Shown one piece after another: positions 17,670 to 27,233 of a stretch of DNA of 64,000 nt (positions within the stretch are counted from its first letter, which is position 1; each line of letters opens with the position of its first letter). The translations under genes were made by a program, and so were the position numbers. Origin of the DNA: RGIG464 sp045599585. Lineage in GTDB: Bacteria; Myxococcota_A; Bradymonadia; UBA4248. Where the stretch lies: NCBI GenBank assembly GCA_045599585.1, contig JAZRWH010000088.1:11851-75850 (forward strand). Direction: 5' to 3'. Below the pieces are notes generated by a model. That model was not told where the DNA came from. It saw only the letters and a program-made list of their open reading frames with translations, and did not search any database.

Positions 17670-18320
17670 ATGAAAAAAAGCATCATTATTACAATCATTC
17701 TCACGATTTTATTGTTTGTTGTTTCGGGAGTGTTTGTTGCGCTCATGCCTGATTCAGTGCCGATTCATTTTAATGCGGCAGGCACAGCAGACGCCTATGG
17801 CTCGCCACTCACGTACATGATCTTTCCAATTTGTTGCGTGTTTATTGCCTGTGTTTTAGTTGTAGCGCAGGTCATTAGTCGTGTCCGAGGGTTAGGATCT
17901 GATAATTTGGCACTTTCTTATATTACAAATGGTGCATTAGTTTTGCTCAACCTAATCAACCTATGTATTTGTATCAATGCCTTTATATATGGTTCGCCCA
18001 ATGCTTACGTGCGCGGTGATTTTTTGATTCGGATTATTTTTGTTGGCGTGGGTATTTTTCAGATTTTTATGAGCCACTGGATTCCCATGCTTCCGCGTCA
18101 TTATGCTAAAGAGAACAAAAAAATACTTACCGAAGAGAGTTACAATGTCATCATGCAATTTATCAAAAAAAGTGGGATGTACCATGGTGGTCTTATAGCG
18201 TTGACGGCTTTATTTGTACCACTCATACCTGAAACGATGATTGTTGTTGGACTTTACGTGATCTGGAGTATGGTTGTAGTGATTTATGCGAGCAAAAAGC
18301 TTCGTACGAATGCCGCATAA
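17670..18320 (+). CDS. DUF1648/SdpI-like membrane protein
   Basis: The start at 17670 has TAGGAG ten bases upstream; the open frame to 17496 overlaps the DnaA-box flank and lacks support. The 216-residue product has about six hydrophobic segments. It begins with the DUF1648 signature: a membrane helix, then LMPDSVPIHFNAAGTADAYG, where the PxHF and G-x-D/N pattern is typical. The family includes SdpI, the immunity protein against a toxic peptide in Bacillus, but most members have no known role. It is monocistronic. Confidence 0.75.
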   Translation: MKKSIIITIILTILLFVVSGVFVALMPDSVPIHFNAAGTADAYGSPLTYMIFPICCVFIACVLVVAQVISRVRGLGSDNLALSYITNGALVLLNLINLCICINAFIYGSPNAYVRGDFLIRIIFVGVGIFQIFMSHWIPMLPRHYAKENKKILTEESYNVIMQFIKKSGMYHGGLIALTALFVPLIPETMIVVGLYVIWSMVVVIYASKKLRTNAA

Positions 18321-18363
18321 CGAGACAAAAACAATTTTATTATTATCTCTAAAAGTTCAAATT

Positions 18364-18415
18364 GACAGCAATGATATATAACTCAATATAAATATCATTG
18401 CTGTCTCACTAAACG
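18364..18415. repeat. Inverted repeat, family R2
   Basis: GACAGCAATGATAT (18364) and ATATCATTGCTGTC (18392) form a perfect 14-bp stem with a 14-nt loop, then TCACTAAA. The right half matches the ends of the island at 26.8-27.1 kb, so this is a second dispersed repeat family. Confidence 0.65.
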
Positions 18416-18561
18416 TTCGTTTTACTGAAGCGAAATTAACTCAGTAAATGAATATTTCTTGTATATTAAAAAATCGTGGGGCAAAGCTGAGCCTTATAGA
18501 AGCGAATGCACGTGGTACACGCTTTTTGTATGATTGTACAGATTGAGCATGAAACTGCGAA

Positions 18562-18587
18562 GCCGTATTGCCCGACGGGCAATAGGC
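18562..18587 (-). repeat. Short bulged-C hairpin
   Basis: On the minus strand GCCTATTGCCC pairs with GGGCAATACGGC, with one bulged C. It lies 33 bp beyond the rhomboid gene stop. The adjacent A-run at 18593-18599 is on the wrong side to make it an intrinsic terminator for that gene. Confidence 0.65.
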
Positions 18588-18619
18588 GAAGCAAAAAAAT
18601 AAAATGCGTTGCAGTATAA

Positions 18620-19741
18620 TTAGAAACGAATTTGATCACACAGCATTGTGAAAGGCAGGGGACGATTGTCTTCTTTTTGGGATGCAAATTGTTCATCAGC
18701 GCGTTTACACAGCGTATTCGCCGTTTTGTAATCTTTGCGCAGTGCATTTACGAGAATGTAGTTTCGCCACGCGTTAGGATTGTTGTTATCAGCGTCAAAA
18801 GCAGTTTTGCATGACGTAAGCGCTTGATCGTAGTTTTTGATCAATAGATTTTGCTCACATTCTCTTTGAGATTTTTCATTTCCGCCAACGATGCCAAGCG
18901 TACAAAAAGCGGGGATGATGACCGCGAGTGAGCCAAGGCAGAGCGCGTAGGAGAGTCGATACTGCCAACGTTTGGTAAAACCAGTTGCATTAAGTCGCGG
19001 TAGGATAAGGCCGGCGATGAGACCGACGACAAGGCCGGCGATGTGCGCGATGTTGTCGATGCCGTGTCCCATGGATTTGGCTATCGAACCGTTGACGAGA
19101 ATGCCGAATCCAACGGTTGCAGCTGCTGCTGTCAGCATACTATTGCGGATTTTGAGCGAAAGAGGCGTGTGTTCTCGATGGGCTGCAATACCGGCCATTG
19201 CGATCAGAGCCATGATTGCCCCGCTTGCACCGGCAACAACGATCCCCGCGTCACCGATAAGATTAGAGGCTGTCATGGATGCAGCGCCCAAAAAGACAAA
19301 AGCGCCAAAGGTGACTGGAGCTCCAAAAGTACGTTCGACATAAGGTCCAACGTAACGCAAAGCCATCATATTAAAAAGAATGTGGACTAATCCGAGATGC
19401 GCAAAGTTTGCCGTAAACACACGCCACCAAACCAGTTCGCCCTTTATCTGAGCTCCCCAGCGCAGTACGATTTCGGCGGGTGGCGTAAAAAGAGCATCTT
19501 GCAGCGTAAAATCCGGATGGAGTAAAATATCGATCGTCAAAACCACGAACAGCAGAATATTCAAAAAAAGGAGCATTCGCGTTGCAGGGCTTGCCGTGGG
19601 GATTACAGCTTTGCCTAAGCGTTGAAGGACGATTTCGCCACGCGTCAATTGCGCGCTTTTGCAGTATGGGCATTGGGCGAAATCTATTTCAAGTTCGGCC
19701 TGACAGCCGATGCAATTCTTTTTCGCGGTTTTTTTAGGCAT
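18620..19741 (-). CDS. Rhomboid intramembrane serine protease with zinc ribbon and C-terminal repeat tail
   Basis: The start is placed at the internal ATG 19741, directly before the zinc-ribbon part; an upstream ATG at 19795 is possible. Residues about 8-30 hold C-x2-C...C-x2-C (CIGC, CPYC), a zinc ribbon. The rhomboid domain follows with the conserved HILFNMMAL loop, the catalytic Ser in GASGAIMAL and the catalytic His in NIAHIAGLVVGL. After the last membrane helix a soluble tail of about 85 residues resembles TPR helices (NYDQALTSCKTAFDADNNNPNAW, abridged). It would cleave membrane-anchored substrates inside the inner membrane; substrates are unknown. Confidence 0.85.
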   Translation of the reverse strand: MPKKTAKKNCIGCQAELEIDFAQCPYCKSAQLTRGEIVLQRLGKAVIPTASPATRMLLFLNILLFVVLTIDILLHPDFTLQDALFTPPAEIVLRWGAQIKGELVWWRVFTANFAHLGLVHILFNMMALRYVGPYVERTFGAPVTFGAFVFLGAASMTASNLIGDAGIVVAGASGAIMALIAMAGIAAHREHTPLSLKIRNSMLTAAAATVGFGILVNGSIAKSMGHGIDNIAHIAGLVVGLIAGLILPRLNATGFTKRWQYRLSYALCLGSLAVIIPAFCTLGIVGGNEKSQRECEQNLLIKNYDQALTSCKTAFDADNNNPNAWRNYILVNALRKDYKTANTLCKRADEQFASQKEDNRPLPFTMLCDQIRF

Positions 19742-19978
19742 GATCAGTGCTCTCAAATCTTTAGGACGTACCATACGGCCTATCATTAAAAACACGCTTT
19801 TGTGCCTTTAACTTCCCTATATTACTATAATTAGAGCTTGATGTCACACTTGCACATACCAAGAGCGGTTTGTCAGTGTTTTCTTGCGTTATAAAGACAA
19901 ACTCGATTCAACGTGCTAAACTGTTCGTGTCAGTTCGGGCTGGCAGACGACAAAACGCGAACTTAAAGGTAGAACGTT

Positions 19979-20572
19979 ATGCAAAAAAGAAGATGTGTAT
20001 TTCGAGATAACCCCGATCCCAACGACCCCGAATTTTTCGAAAAGGTCATGAGCGTCATACAGCGCTTAGGCTCCAATGGGGCTGAGCTTATTCTCATGAG
20101 TGACGAATCCTCCGAAGTTACGCAGCTTCACCAGATTACCTGGCAAAGTGCGAACGAAGAGCTTCAAACGGAACTTTCTATTGTTCGCGATCTGCACAAC
20201 GAAGTCTGCTATGCGACGATCTCCTCCAAACAGGCATGGATTGTTAAAGAAGCCGAGACTGCTTTTCGCGAGACGATCGATTGTTATACGATTGGCGAAC
20301 TCGTCGATACCTGCCATGGTCGTTTTTACGATGCCCAACTTCTCATTGCGCTTGGTTTACTTGCTCGAAAACCAGACGCAGATATCATACGCACGCTTTC
20401 GGAAGCACTTGATCACGACCTACCTCGCACGCGTTGCTGTGCCGCCCGTGCCATTGCTTTCACGCAGTGGAGCGTTTTCATTCCCGATCTCGAGATCATG
20501 CTTAAAATGGAAGATGATCCTACAGCCCGTGACATGGGCGAACGTGCACTTGAGATTTGTGAACGTCGTTAG
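19979..20572 (+). CDS. HEAT-repeat-like hypothetical protein
   Basis: A 197-residue soluble protein without a signal peptide. The second half (LIALGLLARKPDADIIRTL, then AARAIAFTQW) has the helical pattern of HEAT repeats. The first 100 residues form a mixed domain whose layout resembles the start of the next gene's product. It is followed by an intrinsic terminator and then by the TPR protein gene in the same direction. Function unknown; it probably serves as a protein-binding scaffold. Confidence 0.65.
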   Translation: MQKRRCVFRDNPDPNDPEFFEKVMSVIQRLGSNGAELILMSDESSEVTQLHQITWQSANEELQTELSIVRDLHNEVCYATISSKQAWIVKEAETAFRETIDCYTIGELVDTCHGRFYDAQLLIALGLLARKPDADIIRTLSEALDHDLPRTRCCAARAIAFTQWSVFIPDLEIMLKMEDDPTARDMGERALEICERR

Positions 20573-20598
20573 ACGCGCTGAATTCTTTGGGCTTATAT

Positions 20599-20641
20599 AA
20601 GCGGCCTGACTCGTCTATACCTGAGCAGAGCCGCTTTTTTT
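20599..20641 (+). terminator. Rho-independent terminator
   Basis: AAGCGGC pairs with GCCGCTT around a stem-loop of 24 nt, followed by TTTTTT. It ends the HEAT-like gene. Confidence 0.8.
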
Positions 20642-20804
20642 GCGCATATTGCCCGTGGGTCAGACAGCAAAAATCCCCCCCAAATGATTGTGCATCTGGA
20701 GTAGAATGCGCTGGTTTTGGGGCGATTGTGTCTCAATGCAAAATGCAAAGCGATAAGAGGTATTCTCAACGAATATTCTAAGATGGATGGAGAAACGATA
20801 GACT

Positions 20805-22418
20805 ATGATCACACTGATTCCCTCACAAATGCCGCAGCAGGATCTTGGTATGATAGCGCAAGTGCTGATGGGGCAAGGATTTGTCCAGCAGCCGGCAAGT
20901 GAACGCAAGCGCGAAAGTCCAGCGATTGTATTTTACACTGAGGACAAATCGAACATCGTGACGATGAAGTTTTACCAGGACATCGGTACACTTCGCGTCG
21001 AAACTCGCGGTGCAGCGGCCGACAAAATCGCCGTAGCCATGGGACAGTATATGGAAGCGATGACCGTCGCGAGTCTGACCGATTTGTTCGACGCATCCCA
21101 ATCAGATATGGAGCGCCGCGTCTATGCAATCCTGTTGGTTTTGGCCTATCCAAGTGCACTGGATGCTCTTGCAGCCCTTCACGAGAAGTACATTAAAAAT
21201 GGTAGTGAGGCGACGCGTGAAGGTATCGTACAAGGCTTTGCGTTTTTGGAAACGCCGGATGTTGGTGACGCGCTAGAGTCTATCGAAGCTGAGTTTACGG
21301 GTCAGCCCATTGCTGTTTTGTGTCGTAAAGGCATCGATGCCCTCAGTGCACGTGGTCTGATCAAAGAGTCGCTCGCTTCCTTTATGAACAAAATACGCGG
21401 TATGGTCGATGATAAAGCAGCCGAAGCGGTGACGATGATCGACAAGTATTGTGAGAACAACCCAGATGCGCCGGCATTGCGTGCGCTCAAAGCGCGCGCG
21501 TTGATCGTTTTGGGCAAATCAGATGAAGCTTCGGCGTTGTTGGCTCAGATCGATCTGAGCGATCCCGATGCGGCAGAAGCGTTTGTCGAGCGCGCTAAAC
21601 TTCGTGAGGCTGGTCGATTTGTGGAATACGCCTTGCGCGACATTCAGTGTGCCTTGGCTCTCGAACCTGAAAACGAAGAAGCTGCCGTGATTTGTCGACG
21701 CTTGTCGATGTTGGCGACGCAAAAAGAATCAAGCGACGAAGAAAAACTGGCCGAGTATACGAAGGCGCTCGAAGAAAACGCTGAAGATGCCAATTTGCTT
21801 TGTCAACGTGCCGAATGTCTGTTGCACCTTGGCGAATTTGAAAAGGCACGTGCGGATGCGATTCATGCGCGCAAGCTTTCGGCAAACGATCCGCGTCTGC
21901 CGCTGATCTTGGGCGAAGCCTATTTGGGCATGCGTTGGCTGGGGAGTGCACTTGAACAGGCTACGACAGCGCAGCGTGTATTTGCTGCTTCGCAGCGCGT
22001 CGAAGCCAGTCTTCTGAAAGTCCGGGTTTTCATGGCAATCAATCGCATTGATGCCGCACGTCACGCGCTCCGCGAACTTGCACCCGAAATTCAGTTGGAG
22101 TCTGCTGTTAGACTTTATGCCGGTATTCTTGAGGAACTTTTAGGCAATGCGAATGAGGCGCGTGCGATTTATGCGGAGCTTACGGCTGATGAGATGAGCG
22201 CCGTCTTGCGTACACAGACACCTTGTCTATACGTCAACCTTCCTGTTCTGCGCGAGTTTGCTTCGGCTGACGTTCCCGCAATTAGCGAACAGCCTGCAGT
22301 CGAACTCGACAAAGAGCCGATGGATCCTTACTTTAAACGATGTGATGCTTGCGGTGCGCTTACCATGGCACGCCGAACCCTTTGCAAAGAATGCTCGAAC
22401 GCGACTTTCTTTAGCTAA
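20805..22418 (+). CDS. HEAT/TPR-repeat protein with C-terminal zinc ribbon
   Basis: A 537-residue soluble protein. The first 170 residues include a small alpha/beta domain and a HEAT-like stretch (LLVLAYPSALDALAALHEKY). Residues about 200-460 are TPR repeats (CQRAECLLHLGEFEKARADA). The C-terminus has CDACGALTMARRTLCKEC, a C-x2-C-x10-C-x2-C zinc ribbon. Such proteins act as scaffolds for protein complexes; the partner is unknown. The N-terminal part looks related to the preceding gene's product, so the two may be paralogous or work together. The ribosome site is weak (AAACGATAG region). Confidence 0.7.
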   Translation: MITLIPSQMPQQDLGMIAQVLMGQGFVQQPASERKRESPAIVFYTEDKSNIVTMKFYQDIGTLRVETRGAAADKIAVAMGQYMEAMTVASLTDLFDASQSDMERRVYAILLVLAYPSALDALAALHEKYIKNGSEATREGIVQGFAFLETPDVGDALESIEAEFTGQPIAVLCRKGIDALSARGLIKESLASFMNKIRGMVDDKAAEAVTMIDKYCENNPDAPALRALKARALIVLGKSDEASALLAQIDLSDPDAAEAFVERAKLREAGRFVEYALRDIQCALALEPENEEAAVICRRLSMLATQKESSDEEKLAEYTKALEENAEDANLLCQRAECLLHLGEFEKARADAIHARKLSANDPRLPLILGEAYLGMRWLGSALEQATTAQRVFAASQRVEASLLKVRVFMAINRIDAARHALRELAPEIQLESAVRLYAGILEELLGNANEARAIYAELTADEMSAVLRTQTPCLYVNLPVLREFASADVPAISEQPAVELDKEPMDPYFKRCDACGALTMARRTLCKECSNATFFS

Positions 22419-22426
22419 TATTTTTT

Positions 22427-22486
22427 GAAAGGGGGAAGTATCCCCCTGAGCTGCTATCTTCTGCGAAGATACGCAGCTACCCCCTC
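22427..22486 (-). repeat. Large palindromic element copy D (arm covariation)
   Basis: The foot comes first on the plus strand. In the minus reading the arms are GTAGCTGCGTAT and ATAGCAGCTCAG instead of the usual GCGGC and GCCGC, a compensatory change that keeps the stem. It begins 9 bp after the stop of the TPR gene. Confidence 0.85.
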
Positions 22487-22573
22487 GTCGTTGACTAAGC
22501 TCAACAACCGGCGGTCTGCAGCGACACGCCTAACGTTGACGACTGCAAACATTTTTCTTCAAACAATCAAACC

Positions 22574-23833
22574 ATGATGAACTTCAAACGCATTCTGCCC
22601 ATACTCTTGGGATTGAGCCTCGTCTGCGGTACGGCAAACGCTGACGACAAAAAAAAGCAAGATCCATATGCTCGACTTGATGCCTTTGCTCAGATTCTGA
22701 GCGTCGTCGAATCGAACTATGTTGATACAATCGACCGCAATAAGGTCATCGACGGAGCGATTAACGGCATGATACGGGCACTCGATCCACATTCGAGCTT
22801 TATGAGTGCAGATGAGCGACGTGACTTTGAGATGCGAACTGGCGGACAATTTGTCGGCATTGGCGTCGAAGTTGGTCTGCGTGAAAGCTCACTTCAGATC
22901 ATCACTGCGATTCCTGGTGGACCGGCTGCACAAGCTGGGTTGGAATCGGGCGATACGATCCTCGCTATTGATGGCGAAGATGTTTCACAAATGTCACTCG
23001 ATCATCTGCAGATGAAACTTCATGGCGCGGCGGGCTCAAAATTGACTTTGACCGTTCGTCGAGTCAACAGTCTTGCACCTCGAAGTTATACGCTTACGCG
23101 CGCTGTCGTTCAAACGCCACTTACATTTACGCAGCTGCTCGACCTGCACTATGGCTATGTCGCGCTTAAATCGTTTGGTCCAGGGTCTGCAGAGAAAGTC
23201 AAAACAGAGATCAAACGTCTGCAATCGCTTGTGGGTGGGGATTTGCGAGGTTTAGTTTTGGATCTACGGCAAAACCCTGGTGGCTTTATTCGCGAAGCAA
23301 CGTCATTGGTCGACTATTTTTTAGACAGCGGCACGATTGTCGAAACGCGAGGAAGAGATGGCGTTGTTATGCAGACTTATACAGCGAGTCGAGGTACTGC
23401 GTTTGATTTTCCGCTGGTTGTTTTAATTGATGCAGGATCCGCATCTGCATCAGAGATAGTCGCAGGGGCGCTTCAGGCTAACAAACGCGCGTACATTGTT
23501 GGTACGACATCTTTTGGCAAGGCCAGCGTACAAAGTCTGTTTACGCTTAAGGATGGCTCGTCGCTCAAACTTACGATCGGGCGCTACTACACGCCAGATG
23601 GACGTTCGATTCAAACGCTTGGCATCACGCCAGATTTTTATGTTGAAGCGGCTGAACTCGTTACGCCCTCTGAAAAACGTGTCATGCGTGAAAAAGACCT
23701 GCCGGGAGCGCTTCCACCAGGCCCCGAAGCTGCACAGGCCAGTGACCTTCAACCTGTTACGCCAACGATCGAAGACTTACAACTGTTTACGGCATACAAT
23801 ATTCTTCGCGCAATGCCCGCGAAATTACAATAA
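22574..23833 (+). CDS. ctpA: Carboxy-terminal processing protease (S41 family)
   Basis: A 419-residue periplasmic protease with an N-terminal signal peptide ending near GTANAD. A PDZ domain (about residues 88-180, GIGVEVGLRESSLQII then LESGDTILAIDGE) presents substrate C-termini. The S41 catalytic core follows, with Ser in GSASASEIVAG (about 288-297) and Lys 316 in TSFGKASVQ forming the Ser-Lys dyad. It degrades or trims periplasmic and envelope proteins at their C-terminus. The two consecutive ATGs make the exact start uncertain by one codon. The gene is followed by twin hairpins. Confidence 0.9.
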   Translation: MMNFKRILPILLGLSLVCGTANADDKKKQDPYARLDAFAQILSVVESNYVDTIDRNKVIDGAINGMIRALDPHSSFMSADERRDFEMRTGGQFVGIGVEVGLRESSLQIITAIPGGPAAQAGLESGDTILAIDGEDVSQMSLDHLQMKLHGAAGSKLTLTVRRVNSLAPRSYTLTRAVVQTPLTFTQLLDLHYGYVALKSFGPGSAEKVKTEIKRLQSLVGGDLRGLVLDLRQNPGGFIREATSLVDYFLDSGTIVETRGRDGVVMQTYTASRGTAFDFPLVVLIDAGSASASEIVAGALQANKRAYIVGTTSFGKASVQSLFTLKDGSSLKLTIGRYYTPDGRSIQTLGITPDFYVEAAELVTPSEKRVMREKDLPGALPPGPEAAQASDLQPVTPTIEDLQLFTAYNILRAMPAKLQ

Positions 23834-23888
23834 TCTTTTAATGCATTGTGCCGCAGTTTAAAGCGGCTCGATGGGGTGGGCTTTATAC

Positions 23889-23960
23889 TATAAAGAGCCG
23901 GACGTATTTGCGAAGCAAATAGGACGGCTGCGAAGCCGTATTCGCCGTAGGCGAATAGGC
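23889..23960 (-). repeat. Two adjacent hairpins of the bulged-C family
   Basis: The second (23935-23960) is GCCGTATTCGCC paired with GGCGAATAGGC, which in the minus reading is the CTAT/ATACG core with bulged C. The first (from about 23897) is a looser relative with TATTTG/CAAATA. They fill the 310-bp gap after ctpA; no T-run is present in the plus direction. Confidence 0.65.
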
Positions 23961-24143
23961 GAAGCCCACAAACACCTACATTCGATTATTTCGCTTTCAC
24001 TGCGTGTTTTTTAGCGAATAAAGATTGCCCGCTTTTATTTTATGCAATTCTGTACTAAAAAGCTCGCTTTGTATTTGTATCGCCTGCAAGAGGGCGATTT
24101 TTATTGTTTTTTTGCCAAATAAGGCAAGTATTGAGGAGAATTT

Positions 24144-25886
24144 ATGACAGACATCGCAGCACAGTCGATTGAAATTGCAAAACAGTGGGCCGCCGAACCT
24201 TTTGACGCCGAAACGCGAGCAGAAGTGCAAAAGCTCATCGATGCCAACGACATCGAAACGATCAAGAATCGATTTGGTGCCAGTATGCAGTTTGGAACTG
24301 CGGGTCTTCGCGGAGTCATGGGTGCCGGACGTACCATGATGAATATTTATATGATCGCCAAAGCCACGCGTGCCCTTGCGCAGTGTCTCATCGAAGAGTA
24401 TGGCGATGAAGCTGTCAAACGTGGCGTTGTCGTAGGTTATGACTGCCGTCACAACTCTGAAAAATTTGCCAAGATGACCGCTGGCGTACTCGCGGCAAAC
24501 GGCATTAAAGTTTATCTTTACGATCGTCTCACGCCGACAAATCTCGTTCCGTTCGCAATTCGTACTAAGAACGCCTTTGCTGGTGTAATGATTACGAGCT
24601 CCCATAACCCCAAAGTTTACAACGGCTACAAAGTTTTCTGGTCCAATGGCGCTCAGATCATCAGCCCTGTCGATGCTCAAGTCGCTTCGCGTATGGACAA
24701 ACTCGCTGACATTGGTAACGACAGCATTTCAGTCGAAGATGGCATTGCTAAAGGCCTCATTGAGATCATGGGCGATGCTATGATTGATGCTTATACTGAC
24801 TGGGTCGTCAAAAGCGCCGTTCGTACAGGCAAAACGGACGTCGACGTCATTTATACACCGCTCGGCGGTACAGGTTGGGCATGTGCTAAAGCTTCTTTTG
24901 ACAAAGCTGGCTTCAAAAAAGTTCGCGTTGTCGAAGAAGAAAAAACGCCTTCGGGAGATTTCGCAGGCCTCGATGCTCCTAACCCCGAACGCGCAGACAC
25001 ATGGCCGCGTGCGCTTAAAATGGCCAAAGAAGTCAACGCCGAAATTGTCCTCGCAAACGACGGTGATGCTGACCGCCTCGGTGTTGCAATCCCCGTTAAC
25101 GGTGAATACAAAGTCCTTGGTGGCAACCAAATTGGTGCCCTCATGCTCAACTACATCATCGAAAACCTCGCGGATGACAAACGCAATACCGATAGCTTTG
25201 CTATTTGCTCTGTCGTTTCGAGCCCCCTTACGCGCGCCATCTGCGAAAATGCTGGCGTTGATTTCCAAGAAACCCTCACTGGTTTTAAATGGATGGGCAA
25301 TGTCGCTGATCAGCGCGTGAAATGTGGTCAGAACTTCCTCTTCGCCTATGAAGAAGCCTTCGGTTTCACCTTTAGTGATGCTCGCGATAAAGACGGTATC
25401 ATCTCAGTTCTCCTCCTCGCTGAACTTGCTGCCGATTGTAAAGCCAAAGGCAAACGCGTGATCGACGTCCTTGACGAAATTTACATTAATAACGGTATTC
25501 ACTGCGAAGATGCTGCAGAGCGCTTCTACGAAGGTCTCTCTGGCAAAGACACGATGGCTAAAGTCCTCTCTGACCTCCGCAACAATCCGCCTGCAGCTAT
25601 CGCTGGTATAGACGTCGCCTGCGTTCGCGATCTCCTCAATTCGCGTACGACAGATCTCAAATCCGGCGAAGTTATTCCCGTTATCCATCTCCCCAAACAG
25701 GATATGCTTACCTTCTATCTCGCAGATAATAGCTGGATTTCCTTGCGTCCCTCTGGCACCGAGCCCAAACTTAAAGCCTACCTTGGCGTCATCGGTCACG
25801 CCTCAAAAGACGAATATCCCGTTATTAAAGCGGCGCTCGAATACAAACTTGCTAATATCAAAAAAGCTGTCAAAGAAATGCTCTAA
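24144..25886 (+). CDS. Phosphoglucomutase/phosphomannomutase family enzyme
   Basis: A 580-residue alpha-D-phosphohexomutase that moves a phosphate between C1 and C6 of a hexose (or of a pentose in phosphopentomutase-like members). The phosphorylated serine is in ITSSHNPK (about S153), the Mg-binding loop is NDGDADRLG, and the sugar/phosphate-binding loops EEAFGF and SGTEPK are present. The length and the N-terminal FGTAGLRGVMGAG match the long PgcA/Pgm2 branch rather than the short AlgC type. It links glycolysis with cell-wall or glycogen precursors. GGAG lies seven bases before the ATG. A bulged-C terminator follows. Confidence 0.9.
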   Translation: MTDIAAQSIEIAKQWAAEPFDAETRAEVQKLIDANDIETIKNRFGASMQFGTAGLRGVMGAGRTMMNIYMIAKATRALAQCLIEEYGDEAVKRGVVVGYDCRHNSEKFAKMTAGVLAANGIKVYLYDRLTPTNLVPFAIRTKNAFAGVMITSSHNPKVYNGYKVFWSNGAQIISPVDAQVASRMDKLADIGNDSISVEDGIAKGLIEIMGDAMIDAYTDWVVKSAVRTGKTDVDVIYTPLGGTGWACAKASFDKAGFKKVRVVEEEKTPSGDFAGLDAPNPERADTWPRALKMAKEVNAEIVLANDGDADRLGVAIPVNGEYKVLGGNQIGALMLNYIIENLADDKRNTDSFAICSVVSSPLTRAICENAGVDFQETLTGFKWMGNVADQRVKCGQNFLFAYEEAFGFTFSDARDKDGIISVLLLAELAADCKAKGKRVIDVLDEIYINNGIHCEDAAERFYEGLSGKDTMAKVLSDLRNNPPAAIAGIDVACVRDLLNSRTTDLKSGEVIPVIHLPKQDMLTFYLADNSWISLRPSGTEPKLKAYLGVIGHASKDEYPVIKAALEYKLANIKKAVKEML

Positions 25887-25910
25887 TTTCTGACGCCTAG
25901 TTTTTGTAAC

Positions 25911-25940
25911 GCAGCCTATCGGCTTTGCCAATACGGCTGC
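25911..25940 (+). repeat. Short bulged-C hairpin
   Basis: GCAGCCTAT pairs with ATACGGCTGC with one unpaired C, first of two after the hexomutase gene. Confidence 0.7.
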
Positions 25941-25945
25941 GCAAA

Positions 25946-25979
25946 GCGGCTATCGCTCACGCGATACGCCGCTTTTTTT
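25946..25979 (+). terminator. Bulged-C hairpin terminator of the phosphohexomutase gene
   Basis: GCGGCTATCG pairs with CGATACGCCGC (one bulged C), followed by seven T residues. Confidence 0.85.
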
Positions 25980-27233
25980 ATTATTCTGCTATGCAACAGA
26001 AAACGTCTGCTCTCTGCGTACATCTTCTTATGCACGCGTATGTTCGACGGCAAAACGCATTAAGGTTAATCTGATATTTTCATTTATCTTGATGGTGTAC
26101 GTGATGGATAATATTGTGCGTTGGCAAGGGATATTTTATGTGAGAGTTGTAAGCCTTAATAATGTGTTCGAGTTCGCATTTTGTTTAACTGCGCGAGTAT
26201 CCGTGATTTTAGCCTGAGGAACGGTGGGCTTAGGCTGCAGTTCGGGCCCAAATTTTGGGCCCCGCCCCCGCCTCCACCACCGCCGGTTTGCTGCTCAGGG
26301 CCGACCGCCGGACAGACGCCTCCGGCAGTTTCACCTGAGCGTTTTTTTGAAAAATCTCAAAAAAACTTCGTGGTCAAACCGAAAAACTCCACAAAATTTC
26401 TGCGCCCAGCGAGTACATGACGTAGAAATTCGTTTGAGCGAGCTGCGCCGCAAGTCATATGCGTTCGTCAACGGAGTATAACTTAGGCGGGGTAGATAAG
26501 TTTTAGGTGGACTACGACAACTAGAACTGTCAACGCGATACGAACGCATAAGTGATCTCCTTCTGGCAAAGCATTTGTGAGGAGAACAGACCTGTTTTCC
26601 TCTATACAGTTATGCCTTCGAAAATCGATTCGTTACGCTTTGAATGTCGTTTTTTTTTTAAGAGGTGCAATTTTCATTGCATAGTGAAAGAGACAAGGTT
26701 GGCGTATTTGTAAGTGAAGTTGGTTGGGACTGTCGTAATGTTAAGTCAATTATACTAACGAAAGACAGATGAATAAGCACTGCTGTCCCACAACATATTT
26801 TCATTAACTATAACGAAATGCGTTCGTTACAGAATTTTATACTTTTCTTATTCTCATTCTGTTCTACGGACGGCCCAAAGAGGCGTCGTATCGCGGACGC
26901 CCCTTGGGAATCCCCGCGCGAACTTGACTTCGTCTTCAACATGCGCGCCCGGTGCGCCCGCTGCTTGCCTTCGGCTTCGCGACGCGTGCGATTAAAGTAA
27001 TCTTAAGTCTTTTTCATGTTTAGAAGTGACTATATATCGATAAAACAAGGCTACTGTAGAGTTGTCCGAGTATTTTATGAAATTTTAGTGGGACAGCAAT
27101 GATTTGCTTTACAAGTATTCATTATGATTGATGGTTTTCCTACAAACCAGAATAGAGCAGAGTGGGTAAGATGATAAAAGAAGAGAAAATTTGGTATAAA
27201 CAAAACATCACTTTTATAATGATAGAAGAGATA
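25980..27233. other. Gene-free island with GC-rich hairpins inside AT-rich DNA
   Basis: About 1.25 kb without a supported gene. AT-rich DNA surrounds two GC-rich patches (26240-26345 and 26865-26995). The first contains GGGCCCAAATTTTGGGCCC, a near-perfect 19-bp palindrome, and a pyrimidine run. The second has CCCAAAGAGGCGTC facing GACGCCCCTTGGG. The second patch is framed by inverted copies of the R2 repeat (26778 and 27083). It may be a decayed mobile element or an unknown structured RNA. Confidence 0.45.
26778..27103. repeat. 326-bp unit bounded by inverted R2 repeats
   Basis: CACTGCTGTCCCAC at 26778 faces GTGGGACAGCAATG at 27089 in inverted orientation. The right end extends to TTTTAGTGGGACAGCAATGAT (27083-27103), which matches the hairpin at 18.4 kb at 20 or more positions. 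The ends resemble the terminal repeats of a small non-autonomous element. Confidence 0.5.

Noticed and set aside
18361..18600. Intrinsic terminators after the DUF1648 and rhomboid genes
   Set aside because: The hairpins lack a T-run in the right direction; kept only as repeats.
23997..24680. 227-residue frame opposite the hexomutase gene start
   Set aside because: It overlaps the conserved N-terminus of the phosphohexomutase; no family resemblance.
26181..26420. Frame with a run of eight prolines
   Set aside because: It starts with TTG without ribosome site in a GC-rich hairpin region; the prolines come from a pyrimidine-rich tract.
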